61,697 nucleotides of DNA, taken from positions 1 to 61,697 of the forward strand of contig JAHJVW010000132.1 of NCBI GenBank assembly GCA_018828585.1, in the 5' to 3' direction. This document shows, one piece after another, positions 8,097-17,202 of this stretch. The stretch is from Bacteroidota bacterium. GTDB lineage: Bacteria; Bacteroidota; Bacteroidia; Sphingobacteriales; Sphingobacteriaceae. Both the position numbers and the translations under genes were made by a program. Numbering within the stretch: the first letter of the stretch is position 1; each line of letters begins with the position of its first letter. The notes under the pieces were generated by a model. The model saw nothing but the letters and a program-made list of their open reading frames with translations. It was not told where the DNA came from and searched no databases.

Positions 8097-9998
8097 TTAG
8101 TCTTTTTCCAAATTTCTCACCATTCGGGCTACCCTATCCTCCACAGTTTCTGTACTTAGTTTTTCTCTACTTAATCGATCTACCATAACCGGGAAGGCAA
8201 AAGGTGATGGTCCGTCAGTAGTTTTAATGATGTGCTTTTGACCCTGAATTCGCTGTAATGCCGCTCTCATTCTAAATTCTTCCAACTGAAAAGCCAAAGC
8301 CTCATTGTAAGCTTGCCGAACCAATAAATTATCGCTTTCGTACTCGTTAAAAACATCGAAAAGCAAAGATGTAGAAGATTGTAAGTGTTTATTTTTCATG
8401 GGTTTACCGGGATATCCCGTAAATACTAAGCCAGCAATATGCGCAATATCTCTAAATTTTCTTCGAGCCATTTCATTGGCGTTTAAACTATGCTGAATAT
8501 CATCCAACAAATGTTTATCGCTAAATAAGCCGTCTTCGATAGCTAGTTCCAAAGGCATTTCTTCATCGGTTAACAATTCAAAACCGTAATCATTCATGGC
8601 TATAGAGAAAGTTGCACTTTTCAATTTTGTCATTCGGTAGGCAAAAAGAGAAGACAAACCTTCGTGAACCAATCTTCCTTCAAAGGGAAAGAAAAAATAA
8701 TGAAAACCATCTCTGGTTTCTACTTTCTCTATCAAGAACTCAAATTTATTGGGGAGATGGGACTGTTGCATTTGTCTTTCGAAAAGTGGACGTAAAGCGA
8801 CAATTTCTTCATCCTCTTCTAAACCCATGGAAACCTCGTCCAGCTTTTCCCTAAAAACGGCGGATAATTGAGAAGATAAAGGCATTCGGCTTCCAGCCCA
8901 GCTGGCGATTTGCCCTTTTTTCTTTTTACTGATTTTCACATAAGCGGTCATTTCTTTGAGTTGGATAAACTCTAAACTCCTGCCCGCAAACCAAAAAGTA
9001 TCGCCAGCTTTTAGGCGGGCAATAAAACCTTCTTCTACCGAGCCCAAACTTCCACCACTTTGAAATTTCACCCGCACATTGACATCTCCTGTAATGGTTC
9101 CCATGCTTAAGCGGTGCCGCATAGCCACTCGCTTATCATTTACTTTAAACAAACCTTCTTCGATTTCTACTTTTAAAAACTCATCATAAGCACTTAAGGA
9201 TTTTCCTCCACGGGTGATGAATTCTAATAGTTCATGAAATTCTTTTCTGGTTAAATCGGCGTAAGCAAAAGTGCTGATGATTTCTTTGTAGGTTGCTTCG
9301 GCTTTAAAACCGTCGGATACAGCTAGTGTCACCAAATACTGAATCAATACATCATAAGCCAATAAAATAGGATCACGACTTTCGAATATTTCGTTCTTGA
9401 TACCGTATTTTAACGCTGCACCTTCCAATAACTCTAAGGAATGAGTAGGAACAAAATAAGCTTTGGAGGTAGCGTCAGGAGAATGTCCACTTCTTCCGGC
9501 TCGTTGCATAAATCGGGCGACACCTTTGGGACTACCGATTTGAATCACCGTATCAACAGGACGGAAATCTACCCCTAAATCTAAACTAGAGGTACAAACC
9601 ACCACCTTTAAAATAGCGGCATGTAAAGCCTGCTCTACCCAACTCCGCAACTCGTTGTCTAAAGAACCATGATGCATGGCAATGACGCCGGCATATTCCG
9701 GATAGCTATCTAAAATGGCATGGTACCAAATTTCTGATTGTGCTCTGGTATTGGTGAAGATTAAAGTGGTTTTACTGTCTGCAACAATTTGCATCACCTC
9801 GGGTAAAAGCTTCAACCCAATATGCCCAGCCCAGCTGTATTTTTCTACATTTTCTGGAATGATGGATTGAATATCTAATTTCTTAGCAATTTTCGCCCGT
9901 ACCATTTTAGTCTTTTCTTCCGGAAAATTTGCTCCCAACAAAACCTGTACTGCCTGTTCTAAATTACCAATGGTTGCGCTGATGCCCCAAATCTTCAA
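8097..9998 (-). pseudogene. Lhr-like (ligase-associated) DEXH helicase, C-terminal part of split gene
   Basis: The 3' part of a helicase gene broken by an in-frame TAG at 10014-10016. This frame resumes right after the stop; homologous sequence restarts at LKIWGISATIG (helicase motif III, SAT). It then carries the second RecA domain with motif VI (QRAGRSGHSPDAT, residue about 165), and the long Lhr-type C-terminal domains. The only start near the break is TTG at 9998. Without the P-loop and DEWH box upstream it cannot be an active ATPase alone. In other Bacteroidota this helicase is encoded with an ATP-dependent DNA ligase and an exonuclease; neither is in this window. Confidence 0.85.
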
Positions 9999-10001
9999 GC
10001 T

Positions 10002-10060
10002 AAAAGCTAAAAGCTAAAAGCTTAAGGCTTGCTTTTCGCTTTTAGCTTTTTGCTTTAAGC
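10002..10060. repeat. Inverted heptamer-repeat insertion inside the helicase gene
   Basis: Two NNAAAGC-type arrays face each other. AAAAGCTAAAAGC at 10009-10021 is the exact reverse complement of 10038-10050. On the minus strand the right-hand array reads TTAAAGC, AAAAAGC, TAAAAGC, GAAAAGC in 7-base steps. It adds about 20 codons, keeps the frame and introduces one TAG. AGCTTAAAG and AGCTTGAAG at its ends may be a target duplication. Confidence 0.8.
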
Positions 10061-10607
10061 TTTTTAATCGTGAAAGCCCCAATTCTACTTGCACTCCTCT
10101 TTTTGTTCCCAAGAGTTCATGCCACTCATCAATCACCACCAATTGCAGCTGCTCAAAAGTTTTAGGATATTCTTTTTGGGCAATCATGAGGTGTAAGCTT
10201 TCTGGCGTAGTCAATAAAACTTCTGGTGGTTTACGTTTGATGGCTTGTTTATCAGCAGCAGAAGTGTCTCCGGTTCTGGCTCCAATTTTCCAAGGAATGC
10301 CTAAATCGTCCACCACAGATTGCATGGCTTTCTGAATATCGTTGGTCAAAGCTCTTAAGGGTGTAATCCATAAAAGTTGTAATCCATTATTTTTTTTGTG
10401 CTGATAATCATCAGGGTGTTGATTGATATAATCTGCTAGAAATGGCAAAAACATCGCGAAAGTTTTTCCGCTTCCGGTGGGCGCATTTAATAAGCCAGAA
10501 AATCCCGAAAGGTAAGAATCCATCATCTCCTGCTGAAAAGGAAATTGCTGCCATTTTTTGGTTTTATACCAGTTTTGGATGATTTTTTCGCCTTTATTGT
10601 TTATCAC
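10014..10607 (-). pseudogene. Lhr-like (ligase-associated) DEXH helicase, N-terminal part of split gene
   Basis: The first 197 codons of the same helicase. It has the Q-motif region (FPFQQEMM), the P-loop APTGSGKT (about residue 42), motif Ia/Ib (TPLRALT, TTPESLH) and the Walker B box DEWH (about 162). After GLSRLK the sequence turns into low-complexity SLKQKAKSEKQ and stops at TAG. The downstream piece is in the same frame, so one stop codon separates them. Together they give about 835 codons, near the usual length of these helicases plus the insert. The break falls inside RecA domain 1, so two separate working proteins are unlikely. Confidence 0.85.
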
Positions 10608-10659
10608 TAGCTTAGGAATAATAGTTAGTTTAAAATGTTTTAATTTATTAATTTTAAAT

Positions 10660-10935
10660 ATGAAAGTTTTAGAATTAAAACAGAAACTAATCGATGAGAT
10701 AGCCCAATTTAACGAGCAAGAAGTAATAGATGTTTATGGCCTGATTTTAAACTACTTTAATCAACAAGATAGCGAAGAAGATTGGAGTAAATTATCATTA
10801 GCACAGAGAAAACACTTAGAAAATAGCCTTAAACAAGCTGAAAATGAAGAATCGATTCCATTCAATCAAGTGTTGAATGATGTTAAAACCAAATATGGAA
10901 ATTTATTTAGAAAAGCAAAGCCTATGCCGTGTTGA
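10660..10935 (+). CDS. Small helical protein, antitoxin-like, no toxin partner
   Basis: A 91-residue protein. The ATG at 10660 (MKVLELKQKLIDEIAQF) is chosen over the frame opening at 10558, which would overlap the divergent helicase start. Two helical blocks are followed by EDWSKLSLAQRKHLENSLKQAE and FNQVLNDVKTKYG, a layout that reminds me of antitoxins paired with RelE/ParE-type toxins. An overlapping ATG at 10895 opens a 14-codon frame (MEIYLEKQ..) that stops at 10939, which could be a decayed toxin start. The gene call is fair; the antitoxin idea is tentative. Confidence 0.6.
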   Translation: MKVLELKQKLIDEIAQFNEQEVIDVYGLILNYFNQQDSEEDWSKLSLAQRKHLENSLKQAENEESIPFNQVLNDVKTKYGNLFRKAKPMPC

Positions 10936-11027
10936 GTAGAATAGTCCAATAGGATGAATGAGTCTCGATTTTTATAAAAATTAGACACTATTGTTTTTAT
11001 TGGGTTTATTTAACATATACTGCAACG

Positions 11028-11957
11028 CTATATTGCAATAATCTCTTTTTTCTTTTTAGACTTCATACGTTTAGGAACGCTGTTTAAAATCTCAATTTCT
11101 AAAGCATCAATTACTCTCTTCTTAATAAAGTTTTTATGAGTAACAATACTCACTTCTCTGCTAGGTTCGGGAGATTTAAAATATCTAATTTTATCCATTT
11201 GTTTAATAGAAAAATCTTGTATAGAAAGCTCAGGAAGAATGGTGATTCCATTATTCAAATCCACCATTTTGATGAGCGTCTCGATACTTCCCGTGTTATA
11301 ATCTAATTGAGCATGATTTGATTTCTTGTGCTGGCAAATATTTAGAACTTGGTTCCTCATGCAATGTCCCTCATTGAGTAACCACAGATTATCCACATCT
11401 AAATCATCAGTAGTTATTGCTTTTTTCTTAAAAACAGGACTACTCTTTGATAAATAGCTCACAAAATTCTCGTAAAAAACAGGTCTTTCAATGATGAGTG
11501 TTTCGTCTAAAGGAGTTGCTAAAATTCCACAATCTAACAAACCCACTTTAATTTGATGGATGATACTTTCTGTCGTTAACTCAGAAATCGTAAGCTTAAC
11601 CTTTGGGTATTTCTCTATAAAACCTCCGATAACTCTTGGCAATAAATAAGGCGCTATGGTTGGGATTACTCCAATTTTTAATTCGCCTGCGAGTTCACCT
11701 TTTCTTTCTTCAATAATCTCTTTAATTTTATAGCTTTCCTGTAAAATCTTTCTAGCCTGCTCAATTATTTCTACTCCAATTTCTGTTGGGATAACGGGTT
11801 GTCTAGATCGATCAAATAATTTTACGCCAATATGTTCTTCTAGTTTTTGGATTTGCATACTTAAAGTAGGCTGGGTAACAAAACATTTTTCGGCTGCTAG
11901 AACAAAACTTCTGTAGGTATCTACAGCTACGGCATATTCTAATTGAACAATAGTCAT
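11028..11957 (-). CDS. oxyR: OxyR-type LysR family peroxide-responsive regulator
   Basis: A 309-residue LysR-type regulator. The winged HTH covers residues 1-60 (AEKCFVTQPTLSMQIQKLEEHIGVKLFDR) and the effector domain starts near residue 90. Cys199 and Cys208 lie in GHCMRNQVLNIC, with the same spacing and numbering as the redox pair of Escherichia coli OxyR, which makes a peroxide sensor by disulphide formation the best reading. Family members activate catalase and peroxidase genes; none is adjacent. It lies downstream of the glmS terminator, so it should have its own promoter in 11958-12010, where I see only a weak TATATTGG box. Confidence 0.92.
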   Translation of the reverse strand: MTIVQLEYAVAVDTYRSFVLAAEKCFVTQPTLSMQIQKLEEHIGVKLFDRSRQPVIPTEIGVEIIEQARKILQESYKIKEIIEERKGELAGELKIGVIPTIAPYLLPRVIGGFIEKYPKVKLTISELTTESIIHQIKVGLLDCGILATPLDETLIIERPVFYENFVSYLSKSSPVFKKKAITTDDLDVDNLWLLNEGHCMRNQVLNICQHKKSNHAQLDYNTGSIETLIKMVDLNNGITILPELSIQDFSIKQMDKIRYFKSPEPSREVSIVTHKNFIKKRVIDALEIEILNSVPKRMKSKKKKEIIAI

Positions 11958-12010
11958 ATCCCAATATAGAAAAATACTATGTGAACAGAAAAAAATATCA
12001 ATAAATAAGA

Positions 12011-12030
12011 AAGGAGCTTTAAAGCTCCTT
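12011..12030 (-). terminator. Intrinsic terminator of glmS
   Basis: A 20-base perfect palindrome, AAGGAGCTTT/AAAGCTCCTT, lies just past the glmS stop, followed on the minus strand by a T-rich stretch (TTCTTATTTATT). Confidence 0.8.
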
Positions 12031-12038
12031 TTCTTATT

Positions 12039-13880
12039 TTATTCTACTGTTACTGATTTAGCTAAATTTCGTGGCTGATCAACATTGCAGCCTCTTAATA
12101 AAGCGATATGATAGGATAGTAGTTGTAATGGGATGGTAGCTAGCAAAGGTAAAAACGCTTCATCGGTATGAGGGATTTCGATAGTATAGTCTGCCATAGC
12201 TCTCACTTCAGTATCTCCTTCAGTTACAATCGCCAGTACAACGCCTTTTCTTGCTTTCACCTCCTGAATATTGGATATTACTTTTTCATAGGATGAATTT
12301 TTGGTTGCAATAACAATTACAGGCATTTCTTCATCAATTAAAGCAATTGGTCCATGTTTCATTTCTGCGGCGGGGTACCCTTCAGCGTGTATATATGAAA
12401 TTTCTTTTAATTTTAATGCGCCTTCTAGTGCAACAGGAAAGCCGCTTCCTCTTCCTAAAAACAATGCATTTCTAGAATCTTTGAATTTTTTGGCGATCTC
12501 TAAAATTAAATCGTTTGATAATAATGCTTTTTCAACAAGCTCAGGGATTCTTTCAAGCTCTGTTAATAAGTTAATTAACTTACTTTGAGACAATGTCCCC
12601 TTAGTTTGTGCCATATAAAAGGCCATCAAAGTGAGTGCGGTCACTTGGGCAGTAAATGCTTTTGTTGATGCTACACCAATCTCTGGTCCGGCGTGAGTAT
12701 AAACTCCAGCATGAGTTAATCTAGGGATGGAAGAGCCAACTACATTACAAATTCCTAAAATTGTCGCCCCTTTTTCTTTTGCCAATTCTATAGCGGCCAT
12801 GGTATCTGCTGTCTCCCCAGATTGTGAAATAGCAATTACAATATCCTTTTCTGAAATAATAGGATTTCTATATCTAAATTCAGAAGCGTATTCAACTTCA
12901 ACGGGTATTCTAGCATATTCCTCTATTAGATATTCTCCAACTAGGCCAGCATGCCATGACGTTCCACAAGCTACAATGATAATCCTATCTGCATTTTTAA
13001 ACTTATCTGCATAGTCTTTTATTCCTCCTAGTTGCACTTTTCCTGTTAATGGATAAATACGACCACGCATACAATCATGAATTGATCTCGGTTGTTCATA
13101 GATCTCTTTCAACATAAAATGATCATAGCCGCCCTTCTCCAACATCTCCAACTTCAATTCTAGGGCATGAACATAAGGGGTTTGTATAACGTTATCTATG
13201 GTCTTAATCAGGATTTCATTTTCATCGATATAAGCAATTTCATTATCGTTTAAGTAAATGACATTCTTTGTATATTCTACAATTGGTGTCGCATCAGAAG
13301 CGATAAAGAATTCTTTTTCACCCACTCCAATTACCATCGGACTTCCTTTTCTAGCGGCTATTAGCTGATTTGGATTGTCTTTGCTCATAATAACAATAGC
13401 ATAGGCGCCAATAACTTCGTTTAAAGCTACTCTAACTGCTTCTTTAAGATCTAAACAAGCTTCTTTTTGGATATCTTCTATTAAGTGAATTAATACTTCT
13501 GTATCGGTGTCGCTTATAAAGACATGACCTCTAGAAATCAGTTCTTCTTTAATTGGACCATAATTCTCTATGATGCCATTGTGAATGATAGCTAGCTTTT
13601 CATTGCCAGATTGATGGGGGTGAGAGTTCCTGTCATTAGGCTCGCCATGTGTTGCCCAACGTGTATGCCCCATACCTATATGTCCAGAGGCATCTTGGTC
13701 TGAAATGAAATTTTCTAAATTACTGACTTTACCAGCTTTTTTATAGATATTTAATTTATCATTTTCATTAAGAAGTGCAACTCCAGCACTATCATAACCT
13801 CTGTATTCTAATCGGTGTAACCCTTTAATAATAATAGGATAAGCATCTCTGTACCCTATGTAACCAACAATTCCGCACAT
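12039..13880 (-). CDS. glmS: Glutamine--fructose-6-phosphate aminotransferase (isomerizing)
   Basis: Makes glucosamine-6-phosphate from fructose-6-phosphate and glutamine, the first step toward UDP-GlcNAc for peptidoglycan and lipid A. At 613 residues it is full length. The N-terminal glutaminase domain begins MCGIVGYIG with catalytic Cys2 and has RGYDSAG and GHTRWATHG. Two SIS domains follow (ACGTSWHAGLVGEYL, about 303; LGRGSGFPVALEGALK, about 475), and the usual C-terminal VDQPRNLAKSVTVE. The ATG is preceded directly by eight T and a terminator-like hairpin (13881-13929), leaving no room for a separate promoter. No glmS ribozyme is visible. Confidence 0.97.
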   Translation of the reverse strand: MCGIVGYIGYRDAYPIIIKGLHRLEYRGYDSAGVALLNENDKLNIYKKAGKVSNLENFISDQDASGHIGMGHTRWATHGEPNDRNSHPHQSGNEKLAIIHNGIIENYGPIKEELISRGHVFISDTDTEVLIHLIEDIQKEACLDLKEAVRVALNEVIGAYAIVIMSKDNPNQLIAARKGSPMVIGVGEKEFFIASDATPIVEYTKNVIYLNDNEIAYIDENEILIKTIDNVIQTPYVHALELKLEMLEKGGYDHFMLKEIYEQPRSIHDCMRGRIYPLTGKVQLGGIKDYADKFKNADRIIIVACGTSWHAGLVGEYLIEEYARIPVEVEYASEFRYRNPIISEKDIVIAISQSGETADTMAAIELAKEKGATILGICNVVGSSIPRLTHAGVYTHAGPEIGVASTKAFTAQVTALTLMAFYMAQTKGTLSQSKLINLLTELERIPELVEKALLSNDLILEIAKKFKDSRNALFLGRGSGFPVALEGALKLKEISYIHAEGYPAAEMKHGPIALIDEEMPVIVIATKNSSYEKVISNIQEVKARKGVVLAIVTEGDTEVRAMADYTIEIPHTDEAFLPLLATIPLQLLSYHIALLRGCNVDQPRNLAKSVTVE

Positions 13881-13929
13881 AAAAAAAACTATATTTTGAA
13901 GATTGCTGCTAATCTACAAAATATAGTTT
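13881..13929 (-). terminator. Terminator-like hairpin abutting the glmS start codon
   Basis: Minus strand: AAACTATATTTTG pairs with CAAAATATAGTTT (13 bp) and an inner AGATT/AATCT extends the stem. It is followed by T8 and then immediately by the glmS ATG. It could end the DUF4270-gene transcript or attenuate glmS. Confidence 0.7.
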
Positions 13930-13953
13930 CAATGAAAAATTTCTTTTGATATC

Positions 13954-15339
13954 TTACTTTAAATCAGTGTAATAAATTCTTAATTTGGCTTTATAAGTTA
14001 CGTTAGTGGCTCCACCAGTAACAGACCTTCCTAATTTACTTAGGAGAGCACTACCATTCGTAAAATCAGTCGATGTTAAGAAAGTTCCATAGTTTTTTGT
14101 TTTGCCATTCAAAATGTCTTGGATATATCCAGTCATATTGAAAACATATTCTGTGTGGGCTTTATCATAAAAACCACCAATAAATCCGCCACCGATATAT
14201 CTTGGATCAGATGGATTTTCATCTGGTAAAAATTGAGATCTATTGGCTATATCCCATCTATAAATTTTTAATTGAGGTATAGGAGCATAAGGTGTTTCCG
14301 TTCCATTTACAACCTTTAAAACAAGCTCAGCTCTGTTTATGGAGATGGTTTTACCTAGCGCTTTTAGCTTACTTAAATAAGGAAATTCAACTTTTACTTT
14401 TGTGCCATTTAAACCTTTAAAGTAAAGTGTTTTATTATTTGAAGTTTGAGATTCTAATTCTGTTTTAACGGGAGTTGAGTTTAAATCCCAAGTTATTTCT
14501 GATGCAGCAAATCCTCGAGCACCTTCGATACTAAATGATTTATTTAATGTATCTATAGTTCCCTTTGTAGAAGTCGATTTATAAAATAAATCAAGACTAG
14601 ATTTGCCTGAGGTGTTGGTGTCAAAACTAAATAAACCACCATTATTAGCAGTGGATGTTTTATTTAAGGAGATGTATAGACCTTTGATAAAATTGTTGAA
14701 TGATTTATTGGTTGATAGGGAAGCTGAATCAAGATTTAAAATATTATTTTTAATAAAGGTTGGATCTAATTTTATTCGTAATTGAGGAACAACTTTTTTG
14801 ACTGTATCTTTTTTGCCTACAATAATATCCTGAATAATTATACTGTCTTTATAGGCAGCATAAAAATTCTTTGAACCTATTAATGCAGATTTAACAGCCC
14901 ATTTTTTTGTGTTGTAGTAAGACTTATTAGTTTCGTTATATAAAACCTCGTTAAGTTGTCTTACTTCTACATTGTATACTGTATTGATGCTGTCTCCATA
15001 AAAGCCAAGAAAAGGCAAAACTAATACTGCAGAATCTAGTGTAGGATTTTTACCAAAGCTAGTGCTTACAGAAGGTATTGATAAAGCTGCAGCAATATTA
15101 CTTGTAGTTGTCCCGAAAATAGGATCTTTAAAATATCCTAAAACGCTATTACTCGTAAAATTAGATAGAACGCTGTCTTCTTTAATAAGTTTTGTGATAA
15201 CTGTACTGGTATCAACTAGGGTAGAATTTAAATCTAACTTAGGATCAATGTCCAAACCAATTTGTGATGGATTTTTACAACCACCTAAAATAAAAAGACT
15301 TACTAACAAAGTTAATAAGCCTGATTTTATAAATCTCAT
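13954..15339 (-). CDS. DUF4270-like lipoprotein
   Basis: A 461-residue lipoprotein: a hydrophobic signal ending in a lipobox at Cys21 (LFILGGCKNPS), then a motif set that I associate with the Bacteroidota family DUF4270 (QIGLDIDPK, SVLGYFKDPIFGTTTSNIA, DSAVLVLPF). It is probably at the outer membrane. It lies 17 bases after the GT5 gene on the same strand, so the two form one operon driven from 16228-16258. As I remember it, this pairing is common in the phylum, but the function of the lipoprotein is unknown. The family name is given from memory of its motifs. Confidence 0.85.
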   Translation of the reverse strand: MRFIKSGLLTLLVSLFILGGCKNPSQIGLDIDPKLDLNSTLVDTSTVITKLIKEDSVLSNFTSNSVLGYFKDPIFGTTTSNIAAALSIPSVSTSFGKNPTLDSAVLVLPFLGFYGDSINTVYNVEVRQLNEVLYNETNKSYYNTKKWAVKSALIGSKNFYAAYKDSIIIQDIIVGKKDTVKKVVPQLRIKLDPTFIKNNILNLDSASLSTNKSFNNFIKGLYISLNKTSTANNGGLFSFDTNTSGKSSLDLFYKSTSTKGTIDTLNKSFSIEGARGFAASEITWDLNSTPVKTELESQTSNNKTLYFKGLNGTKVKVEFPYLSKLKALGKTISINRAELVLKVVNGTETPYAPIPQLKIYRWDIANRSQFLPDENPSDPRYIGGGFIGGFYDKAHTEYVFNMTGYIQDILNGKTKNYGTFLTSTDFTNGSALLSKLGRSVTGGATNVTYKAKLRIYYTDLK

Positions 15340-15356
15340 ATATGATCTTTCAATAA

Positions 15357-16181
15357 TTAAGCAACTGATACTAATACATCAGACGCGATTTCTTGGTAAA
15401 AATTGTAATAATTTTCCAAATCTAATGTAGATTCATAATCTAAAACCGCTTTTTCTGATTTTTTAACAAAGTTTAACAGTTCTTCATCTACTTGATCGTC
15501 GCCAATTACAATACCATCAGTATATTTAATTGCTGCTTTGTTGAGTGCTAGATGTGTTGCTTCTTGATATTCTTCAATATCTTTTTCCTTCATACCCTTA
15601 ATTAAAGCCTTCTTTATAAAAGAATCACCTAAAGAATTAGAAAAACTATTATTGTAAATAGAATATACAACTTTAGAATCTTTAAAGGTAGGGTCGTCTT
15701 TATAATTAGTTTTTAAATATGCTGGTATTAACGAACTCATCCAACCATGACAGTGAACAATATCCGGAGCCCATCCTAATTTTTTAACAGTTTCTAAAGC
15801 GCCTTTACAAAAGAAAATAGCTCTTTCGTCATTATCTGCATAGAATTTCCCTTTAGCATCATTGAAAACATACTTTCTGTGGAAGTAATCTTCATTATCT
15901 AAAAAATAAACTTGCATTCTTGCTGCAGGGATAGATGCAACTTTAATAATCAATGGATTATCGGTTTCATCTATAATAATATTCATTCCTGATAGCCTGA
16001 TCACTTCGTGAAGTCTGTTTCTTCTTTCATTAATATTACCAAATCTTGGCATAAGAATTCTAATTTCGAATCCTTTTTCCTGCATAACTTGTGGTAATTG
16101 TCTGGTTATTTTGGAAATTTTTGTTAGTTCAAGAAATGGTGACATTTCATGTGTGATAAACAAAAGCTTGGTTTTTCCCAT
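15357..16181 (-). CDS. Half-length GT5 glycogen/starch-synthase-like protein
   Basis: A 274-residue protein that matches only the N-terminal Rossmann domain of GT5 glycogen synthases: KLLFITHEMSPFLELTKISK at the start, then DNEDYFHRK and DIVHCHGWMSSLIPAYL (about 140). The C-terminal domain that binds ADP-glucose is absent. The gene is not visibly broken: it ends cleanly before the DUF4270 gene. Similar one-domain proteins are commonly annotated as glycogen synthase in this phylum. Without the second domain, glucosyl transfer is doubtful. It heads a two-gene operon, divergent from panC. ATG at 16181 is close to AGGAG. Confidence 0.85.
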   Translation of the reverse strand: MGKTKLLFITHEMSPFLELTKISKITRQLPQVMQEKGFEIRILMPRFGNINERRNRLHEVIRLSGMNIIIDETDNPLIIKVASIPAARMQVYFLDNEDYFHRKYVFNDAKGKFYADNDERAIFFCKGALETVKKLGWAPDIVHCHGWMSSLIPAYLKTNYKDDPTFKDSKVVYSIYNNSFSNSLGDSFIKKALIKGMKEKDIEEYQEATHLALNKAAIKYTDGIVIGDDQVDEELLNFVKKSEKAVLDYESTLDLENYYNFYQEIASDVLVSVA

Positions 16182-16227
16182 CTCCTAATCTGTGTTAAGT
16201 TTTTGTTAAGAAGTATTTTTAGAGAGG

Positions 16228-16258
16228 CAAATATAAGAAAAAACTTATGGATTATCAA
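16228..16258 (-). promoter_or_regulatory. Promoter of the GT5-DUF4270 operon
   Basis: Minus strand: TTG (16258-16256), 20 bases, TATATTTG (16235-16228), an exact TAnnTTTG box. It gives a leader of about 40 bases before the ATG at 16181. Confidence 0.7.
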
Positions 16259-16329
16259 TCATTTATGCAAATGCTTTTTGTTTATTAGTAAGTAATTGTA
16301 CAATTTTGCAGCTCAAAATTCTTTTTCTT

Positions 16330-17169
16330 TTGAAGATATTTAAAACCAAGTTTGCGATTAGGGAGTTCTTGTCAACTGTTAGAAGTCAAAAAATTAAAAT
16401 TGGTTTGGTGCCAACTATGGGAGCTCTCCATGACGGTCATTTGTCATTAGTTGCACAATCTAAAGCCAATTGTGTTATTACAATCGTCAGTATTTTTGTA
16501 AATCCTACTCAATTCAACAATTCAGATGACTTAAAGAAATATCCAAAGCCTTTAGAAAAGGATATTCAACTTTTAGAAAATGCGGGATGTGATATTTTAT
16601 TCAGTCCTGAAGTTGATGAAATGTATTCAGAAACGGAAGACTGGGGATATGAAGTAGGCCCAATGAGTAATATTTTGGAAGGCAAATTTAGACCTGGGCA
16701 TTATAAAGGAGTCACTCAAATTGTTTTTAAATTGTTTGATTTGATTAAGCCAGATAGCGCCTTTTTCGGGCAAAAGGACTATCAACAATTTTTGGTGATT
16801 AGTAAAATGAGTCAAGATCTTAATCTAAATATAGATTTAATTGCTTGTCCAATAATCAGAGAAGCGGATGGTTTAGCGATGAGTTCTCGAAATATAAGAT
16901 TGAGTGCATCTGAAAGAAATAAATCATTAGCGCTTTTTAAATCATTAGAATTTATTCGAACAAATTTTCATCAGCTCCCTATAGATGAGCTTCTAGATAG
17001 GGCTAACTTATTATTTGAAAAAGATGACCATGTAAGTTTGGAATATCTTAAAATCTGCGATATGTTAACGTTAGAAGAAATTCATAGTAAAAAGAAACAA
17101 AAAGCAATCGCCTTAATTGCTTGTATGATTGGTGAAACTAGGCTGATAGATAATATGATCCTTTCTTAA
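16330..17169 (+). CDS. panC: Pantoate--beta-alanine ligase
   Basis: Joins pantoate and beta-alanine with ATP to give pantothenate. I set the start at the TTG at 16330 (MKIFKTKFAIREFLSTV), giving 279 residues; the TTG at 16306 lies in a possible TTTG promoter element and would add an unusual leader. Motifs: VPTMGALHDGHLSLV (about 25, HxGH nucleotidyl-transfer site), FVNPTQFNNSDDL, FGQKDYQQF (about 145) and MSSRN (about 183). panD follows after 33 bases, so the two last-step pantothenate genes form one unit. Confidence 0.95.
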   Translation: MKIFKTKFAIREFLSTVRSQKIKIGLVPTMGALHDGHLSLVAQSKANCVITIVSIFVNPTQFNNSDDLKKYPKPLEKDIQLLENAGCDILFSPEVDEMYSETEDWGYEVGPMSNILEGKFRPGHYKGVTQIVFKLFDLIKPDSAFFGQKDYQQFLVISKMSQDLNLNIDLIACPIIREADGLAMSSRNIRLSASERNKSLALFKSLEFIRTNFHQLPIDELLDRANLLFEKDDHVSLEYLKICDMLTLEEIHSKKKQKAIALIACMIGETRLIDNMILS

Positions 17170-17202
17170 CAATAGTATAATTACTATTTATAAATTTGTA
17201 GT

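Noticed and set aside
10002..10060. CRISPR-like or minisatellite array
   Set aside because: Units are 7 bases without spacers, so it is a short tandem repeat and not CRISPR.
12039..13880. glmS ribozyme or riboswitch upstream of glmS
   Set aside because: The space between the DUF4270 gene and glmS is under 80 bases and holds only a simple hairpin; no ribozyme core can fit.
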